Notes under the pieces: model-generated
Databases searched by the model: none
The model's input: the letters and a program-made list of their open reading frames with translations, nothing else
Told to the model about the DNA's origin: nothing
Assembly (NCBI GenBank): GCA_000727475.1
Contig: KL647310.1
Coordinates: 372,001-436,000 of the forward strand
Source of the DNA: Sarcocystis neurona
Lineage: Eukaryota; Apicomplexa; Conoidasida; Eucoccidiorida; Sarcocystidae
Direction of reading: 5' to 3'
DNA length: 64,000 bases
Translations under genes and position numbers: made by a program
In this document: one piece after another, positions 41,501 to 48,643 of the stretch
Layout of the letters: the number at the start of each line of letters is the position of its first letter
Numbering within the stretch: position 1 is the stretch's first letter

Positions 41501-43381
41501 GCAGATTTCCTACAGCCTGCACTGCAGTCAGAAGGTGGATGGAGATGTCATATATATATATATACATATATATGTCTGTGTGGATGTACTTTCAGTGCTC
41601 TCCATTGTTAAATGCGCAGAACAAAAGTTATTGAGAAACTCGCGCTAGAATATTCTTGACGCTTGCCTGGTTGCTGTGCTGCGTTGTATAACTTCAGGCT
41701 GGGGAGGACGTGGTGTCCGCGGTCTATTCAAGGGCCTTGGCATGCGAATAGACCATGTGGTGAGTTGCCGGTCTCTGAGTAGGTTCACGTTTGTGCTCAC
41801 ACGCAGAGGCTGTATCGCTGCATTGCTCACCGGCAGAACACTCGAAGGAACCCGCCCACAGATCGTAACACCGTGCGGCTGAGGATGCACTGCGTTTCAC
41901 GTGGAGATCGCTGTAAACAAATCATCCCGGTCTGCTACGGCGTGCTAGCTAGTTCACCCTGCGGGACGCAGGTCACTTATTCACCAGTGTACCTGTTTCT
42001 TTTTCTTCTCCATTATGACGAACACTGAGGAGACGGACACGTGTGCACGTTTGTACGTACACACGTGTGTATATGCATACGTTTCAATGCTCACGTGTAC
42101 ATATATATATATATATATATATACGGATACATCTATGTACATTTGTGTGTGAACTCACGGCATTGTCTTACTAAGGGTAGGAGGCGAACACCAACCGGTT
42201 TTTGGCAGGCTGCAGGAGCAGTGATGGGCGACTATCAACCGCCTGCAGCGAACCCTCATAGCATGAAACGGTGCGAAGTGGTACATACATGTGCAGGGCT
42301 GCTAAGTTATTAATAACTGGCTCACCAAATATGAAACCTAAGCAGGGAAAACTAGAAGTAGACACATGGTGCACTGAGTTAATTGACGCAAGGCATTCCA
42401 GTGGAGACGGTTGCGCAGCTGTGCACGTGCAGACATGTGCTCTGCAAACGCACGGAGATGTAAACATTTTAAATTACCTAAGGCGCATGTACGGAATCGC
42501 TCGGCTTGCCTTCACGCCGTCCCTCTTAGCTAGTCGCCATGGGATGAGATTCCTATTTATGCACAATGCTGTCAAAAGCAATGGTTCAGTCGTTAGCGTT
42601 TGCACGCGCAGACGATGAGAAAGTGAACCTTCCTTCACCCGCGTAAGAGATTGTCTCTTCTTTACGTGCGTGACGCAGCTTATAAGTCGCTCACTACTAG
42701 AAGCTGTGGAAGAAATGAGAATTTGCGGATCGGGAACCGATATGGTGAGCTATACACGGCTGGACACTGTGTTTTTGGCACTTCGTTTTCACACCGTAAC
42801 GTAGTCACCGATGACAACAGGAAAGAAAAACTTGTACAGCAAAGTGTTTGTGATGTCGGCAGAAAGTAGGTGTATTCTAAGTTAGAGGACGCGCTGGTAC
42901 GCGATACCAAAATGCCAAGCCCTGTGTGAAAGTACGCGGAGAGATGAATTCCGTCGGTGTCCCGTCGGCACGTCCCGCTATGCGATAATACATGTGTACG
43001 CGTGGGAGGAGGCCTTTACATAAACCTACGTACAGGTACGTACAATTATGTGGGTGTGGAAGTACCCTTGTGCAGTTTCGCTGAGTCTTCAGCTAAACAT
43101 GTACATGAATTTCCGCGTTCCTTCCTCATTCTAACTTCTCAAGCATTAGGCAGCTTTGGCGCACACATTCTTCTTCTCCGTCCGACTCTCCGCATTCGAC
43201 TGTTATAAGCTGAGTCATATTCCAGCTGTGCGTGGTGCAGCACAATTTTTTCGGCTCCGACCACTGCCCAATTATCCTGCGCTTCAAGGAGGATGCGTTT
43301 CAATGTAAAACTGAAAACGCCGACTCAGAGCCGATTCTCCCGGCTTCCAAACGAAGCAGAAAAGAAGAGGATGAATTTTAG
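15411..43381 (+). CDS. APEX1: AP endonuclease, APE1/exonuclease III type, 14 exons over 28 kb
   Basis: This enzyme incises DNA 5' of abasic sites in base excision repair. Exons: 15411-17507, 20775-20823, 25079-25234, 26187-26218, 27564-27623, 29077-29126, 31908-31993, 35519-35555, 37354-37441, 39178-39245, 40069-40148, 41698-41759, 42679-42744, 43241-43381. All junctions agree in phase, giving 1023 codons plus TAG. Conserved pieces in order: SICSWNVNSL, DVLCMQEVK, WRYSG, KHDPEGRIICVEF, ATYSPNNG, KPLVWAGDLN, AGCTNAERRRF, GLGMRIDHVLISRSLLEA and GSDHCPIIL. They carry the equivalents of human Asn68, Glu96, Tyr171, Asp210, Asn212, Asp283, Asp308 and His309; human Asp70 is Asn here, as in part of the family. 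The C-terminus SKRSRKEEDEF looks like a basic nuclear signal. The start ATG is uncertain: an upstream TTG-opened frame and later Met codons exist, and AAG before 15346 could be an acceptor. An AATAAA lies at 43461. Confidence 0.92.
17508..20774 (+). other. AP endonuclease intron 1
   Basis: It starts with a pyrimidine tract, then a CAG-sense patch at about 17622-17690, a polypurine stretch at about 17818-17940, a long TA/TG microsatellite zone (17940-19900) and a CTG-sense zone (about 19960-20760) up to the acceptor TGCTCTGCAG. No further conserved exon is required between TEP and DVLCMQE. Confidence 0.8.
19025..19295 (+). repeat. Duplicated 30-bp element (two copies, 241 bp apart)
   Basis: A TATATGTATTCGTACTAYGCC core followed by ATTGGGAAG occurs at 19025-19054 and again at 19266-19295, with one mismatch. 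Both copies follow a (TA)n run, which suggests a short duplicated repeat family unit in intron 1. Confidence 0.85.
20824..25078 (+). other. AP endonuclease intron 2
   Basis: A 4.25-kb intron. It includes a (GT)n at about 20904-20928, a (TA)n at about 21371-21391, a repeated CGCCCACATTTACACG-type motif at 22018-22460, and a pyrimidine/CTG-rich zone from about 23080 to the acceptor CATCTCAG. Minus-strand ORFs of 231 and 147 codons here are rich in Gln/Ala/Ser and look like reverse images of CTG tracts. Confidence 0.75.
22018..22460 (+). repeat. Degenerate interspersed motif CGCCCACATTTACACGTTTC
   Basis: Copies start at about 22018, 22223, 22380 and 22437, most continuing with TTCTCTRTATT and separated by (TA)n. 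The spacing is irregular (57-205 bp), so this is a decayed or irregular tandem array inside intron 2 of the AP endonuclease gene. Confidence 0.65.
25079..25234 (+). CDS. APEX1: AP endonuclease exon 3 with Glu/Ala-rich insertion
   Basis: The exon joins exon 2 by completing CGG (Arg) and ends one base into a Gly codon. Its first ~30 residues (RAKRGDGMPRDQTKEKTTDK and an SSEEAAAVAAALEQ helix) replace the short loop after the catalytic Glu in human APE1. The end, AFWSYRRFTSLAEWRYSG, aligns with human QYWSAPSDKEGYSG. Acceptor CATCTCAG and donor GTGCGT flank it. Confidence 0.85.
26187..26218 (+). CDS. APEX1: AP endonuclease 32-nt micro-exon 4
   Basis: Only 32 bases code GQMVFIKKDIQ after completion of the Gly codon. 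They fill the gap between YSG of exon 3 and IQKVRYNV of exon 5 at the position of human GVGLLSRQCPLKV. The phase is correct on both sides (1 in, 0 out). The flanks are CTTGCAG and GTGCTT. It is the least certain internal exon because similarity over 11 residues is weak. Confidence 0.65.
28585..28990 (+). repeat. Tandem repeat of about 170-200 bp with AACGGCGGAAACGGCTGC core
   Basis: Intron 5 carries repeated blocks, each with a TACGTRAARTTATCTATG segment, a CTGTATCTACA segment and an ATATACARTGCARAACGGCR segment that ends in GAAACGGCTGC. Core copies end at about 28690, 28752 and 28894, and a partial copy runs to about 28990. Blocks are separated by TA-rich spacers. Confidence 0.75.
30500..31140 (+). 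repeat. Alternating purine-pyrimidine minisatellite zone (TACGTATA-like)
   Basis: About 640 bp of intron 6 is almost wholly built from TA, TG, CA and CG steps (motifs such as TAGACGTATGTGTACACG). Within it a perfect four-copy 20-bp array lies at 30664-30743. No coding signal is seen; IYIYIY-type translations are an artefact of the repeat. Confidence 0.85.
30664..30743 (+). repeat. Perfect 20-bp tandem repeat, four copies
   Basis: The unit GTGGACGTATATTTACATAC is repeated four times without change, which suggests recent expansion. Confidence 0.95.
31383..31865 (+). repeat. 480-bp polypurine (GAGAGACAGAGA) tract next to an acceptor
   Basis: Almost pure purine on the + strand, built from GAGAGA, GACAGA and GGGCGAAAGG units. 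It ends about 40 bases before the acceptor of exon 7 (GTTGCAG ending 31907), so the region expected to be pyrimidine-rich is reduced to a short stretch. Minus-strand ORFs full of Ser/Leu here are the complement of the tract. Confidence 0.92.
32399..33108. other. Assembly gap (710 N) between two near-identical flanks
   Basis: Unknown bases in intron 7 of the AP endonuclease gene. The ~65 bases before the gap (TA run, then GTATCGCCTGTGACAGTAGT and ACAGAT) recur right after it (33109-33177, TA run, then GTATGCCTGTGCAGTAGTAC and AGAT) with a few indels. Confidence 0.97.
33590..34330 (+). repeat. Degenerate minisatellite, unit about 50-70 bp, with GGGGCGTAATACA core
   Basis: The motif (A)TAGGGGCGTAATACAAAYAT followed by TA-rich spacer and a TATTYRTATATG or GTGATA element recurs across about 740 bp of intron 7, for example near 33650, 33850, 33948, 34054, 34108 and 34204. 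Copies have diverged and become less TA-rich toward the right end. Confidence 0.75.
35519..35555 (+). CDS. APEX1: AP endonuclease micro-exon 8 with the Asp-Asn catalytic pair
   Basis: This 37-base exon codes (I)EKPLVWAGDLN(C). It holds the codons for the catalytic Asp (35545-35547) and Asn (35551-35553) of the GDLN motif. It is preceded by 280 bases of CTG triplets and the acceptor TTCACGCAG, and followed by the donor GTAAGA. Joining to exon 7 uses the donor GTCAGT at 31994 and restores Ile. Confidence 0.88.
37490..37835 (+). repeat. Degenerate repeat around CTAGCTGCAGCAGGTCT
   Basis: Near 37500 and again between 37560 and 37830, variants of TTGNCTAGCTGCAGCAGNTCT recur every ~30-45 bases in intron 9 of the AP endonuclease gene. 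The units are too diverged to be called exact. Confidence 0.6.
41698..41759 (+). CDS. APEX1: AP endonuclease exon 12 with the RID catalytic Asp
   Basis: It codes GWGGRGVRGLFKGLGMRIDHV, joined after YSWR of exon 11 by completion of a Gly codon. The GMRID segment equals human GWRLD with catalytic Asp283 at 41751-41753. The next exon (42679) continues LISRSLLEAVEEMRI, matching human LLSHSLLPALCDSKI. Confidence 0.9.
43241..43381 (+). CDS. APEX1: AP endonuclease last exon with GSDHCPI motif and basic tail
   Basis: HNFFGSDHCPIILRFKEDAF holds the catalytic Asp-His pair (43259-43264). A 26-residue tail follows, ending SKRSRKEEDEF and TAG at 43379-43381. Human APE1 stops a few residues after the motif, so the basic tail is an addition that could serve in nuclear import. 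Confidence 0.92.
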   Translation, partial: HNFFGSDHCPIILRFKEDAFQCKTENADSEPILPASKRSRKEEDEF

Positions 43382-44055
43382 AGTCACTCGGGAACCGCGT
43401 TTACACACACGGTAGCAGTGGTAGATGGTAGACTGAAATTCAGCGGATTTGGGGAATAACAATAAAGGGGAAACTCAGCCGCAGGCAAACGTTGAAGAAA
43501 AAAAGCAATATGGCAGCCTGTAAGAACGTAAGTAAGTAGGTGTGTCGACACACTAATTTTATACATGTATATATGTGTATATATATATATTGTGTAGATA
43601 AATATGTATAGATTCCTAGATGGGACGCAGAAGGCGTGCCAAATATTTAATGTGAAACTCAAGAAATAAAACGTGGCAACTGTTGGAGTACCGCTGTAAC
43701 AAGCGTGCGAGACGGCAAGGCAACAGATGCTCCTCGTACACAACTGGACGCTGTTTAGTTTTACAGTACTTACTCTCTTTGGTGTCGAGACACGGGCTTC
43801 GGCAAACTTCTTCACGTACACGCATCCGTGTATGTGTTAACAGTGTATTTATACTTCCCGGAGAACCCGCGTTGTCTACTCTTTCTTAAAGAATACTTCG
43901 CGCACGTTACAACACACCCGGATACAGACGTGTGTGTACGTATGCATACATGTATTTATATACAGAAATATCTGCGCACCTGTGCAGGTACGTGTGCATG
44001 ACGCGCACGTTTGCGTGTAGACATGTTGTACCTGCGTACTTATGTGTGTTACCAG

Positions 44056-44186
44056 ATGGAATCATGTGCGGGAGCGAGGGAGTGTTCTCCGGCTCGCAGA
44101 TGTGATCTTTCCACCATGGGTGGCAGAAACCCTGGTAACACAGGATGTCGTGAGAAGTCGACCCCACTTATTGTGGGCTGGAAAAC
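44056..44186 (+). CDS. Candidate 5' exon of the cap methyltransferase gene
   Basis: Between acceptor TTACCAG and donor GTATGC one frame is open, with a coding-like sequence (WNHVRERGSVLRLADVIFPP ... LLWAGK). The end resembles the WMVVGKRK segment that precedes the FCGEEL helix in human CMTR1. It ends one base into a codon, which fits an acceptor at 48476. An internal GTAACA donor is also possible. The link across 4.3 kb is an inference. Confidence 0.3.
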
Positions 44187-45545
44187 GTATGCGTCCCTGT
44201 AGATTATTTGTAACCGTATACAGTAACGTTTACATTGATCTAATATATTAACAGGAGAGAGACCGCAAAACAAGTACGTCAGGGCAGCAGATGTATGCCA
44301 CGTTAACACGGACTTACACCTGCCACGCGCGTCTTCGCCGTAACTCAGCGCAAGCGTAATGAAGCGTGCAAAACAGATGCGGACACTTTTTCTTAGGAAT
44401 GTTTTGAGTAAAATGGGCCCACAGAGTAGCTGTGTGCTGATGAAATAGTGCTGCAAATATATATATATATACATATAAATGTACATACTTACTGTAAACA
44501 CACATATAAGCATAGGCTTACTTTGGTGGTACAGCTTCGCCAGCAGCTCGACTGGGAATTCAGTTCATATTGGAGGACAGGGTAGGAGCGATTTATTTTC
44601 CCCGGGTCGCTTCTTCTCACTTCCACAGCGTACATTCGTAGTGGCGTCTGGTGCAGTGTGACGACTGCTGCACAACCCACCTGTTCAGATATCGCGATCT
44701 GTTTACTTGCTTTTGCACCGATTGGGCTCGTGGCTGCCTTGAACCTCCAGTTTCAAGTCTGCAGGAGTAAACAGTCGCTAGGATGAACCAATCAACAGTA
44801 ATGAATACATACTGCAAGGTTGTGTGTGGGCCTGCAGGTTCCTAACCTCTAGTCATTCAAACACCTTGGTGTATACCTTGTGCGCTTTAAGCGGTCAATT
44901 CGGCACAAGCCCCACTGATAGTAGCAATATACAAGCATTACGTAAAGTGGAGCGGGGACAATGGTTCAGTGGTGCAAAAACTCGAAAGGTATATACACGA
45001 CAACATTGAGGGAGTCTTAGCAGAGACTGCCGGTACGACGACAACTAGGTCCACATGAATCGCATGAGATTGAGTGTTGCACAACAATACAGAAAGGAGC
45101 TCCCTCGTTAAAAACATTTGGTCGTATACTCGCACGAATTTGTATGTATATATAGATAGATATAGATATAGGTATAGATATAGATATCGATATATATATA
45201 CATACAAAAATGACGTAGCCATGCGCGTACGTCGAAGACAGGCATACGGAGGTTGGTAGATGCGCTTTTGCGTGAACTCGCACGTGGAAAGATATCTCCT
45301 CTCTGCACGCATCTCCCACGTCTTCTGCGCGCAATCTCCGGACCCTTTAGCAGAGACCGCCTAGCGGTGCGGTCTGTGGGAAGCTCCGTTTTACTGTTTT
45401 CTTTTCGACGTAATACGAGGTAGCTGCCTTTCAGGGGCCGTTCACCTCGTGTTCCATTTTTCACGCCACCACACCAGGATTCTATCAGTAACATCTTATG
45501 ACGCCACTTGTTTCATCTTCGGCACGGGTTGCCTTGACCAACATA

Positions 45546-45917
45546 TCACCCCCAGTCCGTTCGATCACGTCTGAGTAGCGTAGCCGTGGAAACGTTGAAA
45601 TCCTCTACTCCCAAATATACGCCTGTTGGCAGTTCTGTCCGGAATGTGCGAACAGGTTCCGCTACTAGCGTCTCCACCGACTTGCAGTATCTCTCCTGTA
45701 CAGTGCTTGTCAGTAGTACATTTGCCTTCTCAGCGTCCAAGTGGTCTATGTGGAGACCTGTTTTATATGCGATGTTGTTCTGTGAACGATGCGTCGAAGA
45801 CACTTGGAGAGTTTTACAGGATTGTCCTTTTCTATTAAAGAAGCTCGAAGCTACAAACAGCACGGTGCTACCAGTGTACCCTGTCCTACGAATCAGCGTA
45901 TCAGTGGAAAAGTCCAA
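45546..45917 (-). mobile_element. Possible decayed retroelement aspartyl-protease fragment
   Basis: The minus-strand frame (123 codons) contains RTGYTGSTVLFVASSFFNRK, which resembles the DTGST..F(V)SSSF active-site region of Ty3-type retroelement proteases. The reading just upstream in another frame gives KINGKENVHALLC, like the INGK..ALLDTG strand before that motif, so a frameshift would be needed. It ends with GVYLGVEDFNVSTA, loosely like ILGMDFL. No reverse transcriptase motif or LTR is seen. The plus strand has an equally long ORF, so this remains a weak call. Confidence 0.25.
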
Positions 45918-46257
45918 CTACACAACAAAGCATGGACATTTTCTTTGCCGTTGATCTTTTCGCAACACTAGGAACACGTCACGCAAACCCTTCTGTCGTA
46001 TTAGGCGAGTTTTCTGTGTACTTCTCAGTCGCCTGGTTCAACGAATTTCCACAGCTCTCTGCAGCGACTTGACCTCCCCTTTGGCACCCTTCCATCAACG
46101 CCTATAGTGCCGGGCTTGTCAGTGGCGAAGAAAAGCTGCGCAGGGCATCTAGGTGCGTAGTGGATGGAAGCAGGCCTCTATGTGTAGGGTAGCCCTGTGC
46201 ACTAGGCAGAGACCTTCCGGTTTCTGGACGCAAATTGACTTCTCTAACTTCGCCGGA

Positions 46258-46294
46258 ATTCAACTTCTTCTAAAGAAGAAGAGCTGAATTCTCA
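46258..46294. repeat. Imperfect inverted repeat GAATTCAACTTCTTC / GAAGAAGAGCTGAATTC
   Basis: Two arms facing each other around TAAA, with a small mismatch in the right arm, can form a hairpin of about 15 bp. No function is known; it lies in the possible retroelement region. Confidence 0.7.
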
Positions 46295-46710
46295 GCGAAG
46301 ACTGTCAGATTCCGCCAAGTTGTCCATCAAGCGCGAATCTGGAATTTTTTCCTACTTGTAAAGATGTCGTCGGTGGGGAGCCTGTACACCAGACTGCATA
46401 ACTTTTGGGTCAACGCTTCTGGAGAAAGTGGTTAAGAGGTCAATTCTTTCCTCCCAACCATGTGATTCTTCTCTCTGCAGTGAACGAGCAAGCGATTTTT
46501 TCCTTTCGTGACAAGTGGAACTAATTACCCTTTTTGCAGCACGCACGGTTTTGGAATCAACACTCACTACATCGGGCTCAGATTGTGTTACGGGCAACTG
46601 CATTTGACAGTCCCTTCGTTGTGCGTCTCCGGGCTAGATCACCACATTCCACAAAATTGTAGCGATATCAGGCGGACCAAGCTGACTTTTATCTGGCTGC
46701 CATTCTTTCG

Positions 46711-46737
46711 TGCCGAACATCACTTCTAACCTTAGTG
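46711..46737. repeat. Perfect 9-bp inverted repeat AACATCACT / AGTGATGTT
   Basis: The arms are separated by TCTAACCTT (9 bases) and form a compact stem-loop. No associated gene. Confidence 0.8.
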
Positions 46738-47084
46738 ATGTTTGGAATGTCTTTTTCTAGTGTTAGCGTAGCTCTTCTTCGCGAGCAAATCACCTAGTAT
46801 TGTTTGCAGTTCTATACGTGGACTCAAGTTCCTGATAAGTGGGAAAACGTCAAAATCAGAGTGGTCACAACTTTTGTATTGTCTGCACGAGCTCGAGGTT
46901 CAGCGAGTTTGAACCGTCATTGGAGTCAGAGATGCTGAGTCTGCGCTCCATTGATGACCTTACATAGAAGAAGAATTCAGTCTCTCATTTCCTGCGTGTC
47001 TCAAGCAATTGACAAATCTTGTTTGCTGCTTTACCTCATTCACCCATGTGTGAACTGGATCCTTGAACCCAAGCTTTTGCAAGT

Positions 47085-47411
47085 ATGACAGATTGCGGTG
47101 AAGCATTTCCCACCGACTATTGCAATTCCCTCGCCACCACTCCCAGCCAGCAAAACAATGACCTTTTGTTCGAAGGCACAACCGGCAAAATCTCGCCAGC
47201 CAACACGCCGCCTTTGGGCAACAGCCCAGCCGGCAAAATCTCGCGAGCCAATACGCCGCCTTTGGGCAGCAGCCCAGCCGGCAAAACCTCGCGAGCCAAT
47301 ACGCCGCCTTTGGGCAGCAGCCCAACAGCTCGGTCGAGCTTTCTTGCTTACAAACTCGATTGCAGTGAGCACGACTACTGTCACTGGTATATATCGGGGT
47401 TCCCTGCATAG
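47085..47411 (+). other. Unassigned ORF carrying the 48-bp minisatellite
   Basis: A 108-codon ORF starting with ATG (MTDCGEAFPTDYCNSLATTP). Its middle is three 16-residue units of the type PAGKISRANTPPLGSS, ending in HDYCHWYISGFPA. The composition is plausible for a coding exon. The opposite strand also has a 149-codon frame (47409-46960) with WVNEVKQQTRF-like sequence that might be gag-derived. Neither is recognised. Confidence 0.2.
47182..47325 (+). repeat. 48-bp tandem repeat, three copies
   Basis: Copies at 47182-47229, 47230-47277 and 47278-47325 begin CCGGCAAAATCTCG and end GGGCARCAGCCCA. The period is a multiple of three and all + frames through the array stay open, e.g. PAGKISRANTPPLGSS units in one frame and RREPIRRLWAAAQ-type units in another, so it may be part of a coding minisatellite. 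Confidence 0.93.
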
Positions 47412-48462
47412 TTTGAGGTGCAGCAATTGTGTCCGAGCTCAGCGGTCGAAGCGATGTGCACAGATCTTCATACTATGTACAGGCCTTCCCTACTATAAAG
47501 AATGCGAATGTTGACCCGCTTAAACCTTACTCGTGTGCAGCAGTATGCGTGTATACACATATGAGTTTTGATAGTAACACATGGTATATATAAGGTGTGT
47601 ACACATATATATATAAATATATGTATATGTCTATGTATATATATACATACATGTACTATGTGTTACCATCATTAAATGATTTTCCAAGAGACTCTGCTCA
47701 CGTTCTGTTAGGGAACTTTTCTTCCAGTGAATGCTCCATTTATGCTTGTGCCCCAGCGCCTCAACTTCACAGCGGCTAGTCAAGAGAGACAAGTCATTTT
47801 TAACTTCCCTGGAGTGTCTCTCCTCCTCCTTTCTCACCTTCTTTCCACTCAACTCTTTGGCACTCCCTGGAGCTCCGTTATCTTCCACCCTTCTGCAACA
47901 GCCAATTTTGCTTAGCCGCTATGAGTACCTTACGATACACGTGTTGTGGAAAATAACTGACAGGGTCGTCCACTTGAAAACACAGAAAAACCTCAGTGTA
48001 ATGAAGCAGCGGAAGGCGCTGCACCCAGAGATAGTAAGGGCAGTGCAGGAAAATACAAAGCAGTTGCACTACACTGGAAAATGCCTGCCAGGACAAAGGA
48101 TTTTTGATTCCTGTGCGTCACTCCGCGAACAGTCGAAGGCTGGCCCCACTTCTCTTGCTTCTGATCTTTGTTGTTTCTGGTGCCCCTTCTCTGGCTGCTC
48201 TATTCTTGCCTGCTCCTGCTTTTGCTGTTGCTGCGGTTGCGTCACTATTTCCCCTGCTCTTGTCCCTTGTGCTCTTCTTCCTCTTTTTGTTCTTCTGCGC
48301 CTTCTGCTGCTGCTGCTTCTCCATCTCCTTCTTTTTCTGCTGCTTCTGCTCTTGCTCCTGCTGCTCGTGGTGCTCTTCCTCCTGCCGCTCCTGCGTCTCG
48401 GACGAATCTTCTGCTGGATCTGCATACTCGTTTGCTCTCTCCTTCCCAGGCCTGGTTTCCAG

Positions 48463-48643
48463 CTTCACAAGTACAGAAGACCTGCTGGCCGCGCTGAGCA
48501 GCGAGCCGGTGCTGTTGCGTCCCTGCTGCGACAGCGAGCGACTGCTGGATAGCCATTTCTGCGAGAGGGAACTTATCGCAGAACAGCTGCGTCAAAAGAG
48601 TCTTCTCGATGGAATATACGATGCAGGGAATGGTCAGCTACAC
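48463..48643 (+). CDS. CMTR1: Probable upstream exon of the cap methyltransferase gene
   Basis: The frame HFCERELIAEQLRQKSLLDG matches human [20 protein letters not shown], which lies just before the RANPYE..NRAAMK segment. The acceptor may be TTTCCAG (exon start 48463) or GTACAG (start 48477). The donor may be GTCAGC at 48633 or GTACAC at 48644. One further exon, carrying the equivalent of RANPYE...N, is still missing between here and 49508. Confidence 0.55.

Larger units (their letters stand above)
43382..48462. other. Region between AP endonuclease and cap methyltransferase genes
   Basis: It contains AATAAA at 43461, a few (TA)n runs, GATA-like repeats near 45150-45190, a candidate upstream methyltransferase exon (44056-44186), possible retroelement fragments (45.5-47.4 kb, minus strand), a 48-bp tandem repeat and inverted repeats near 46.27 and 46.72 kb. 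48130-48460 is a pyrimidine/CTG tract consistent with an intron end. The first exon and promoter of the methyltransferase gene should lie here but could not be fixed. Confidence 0.5.
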
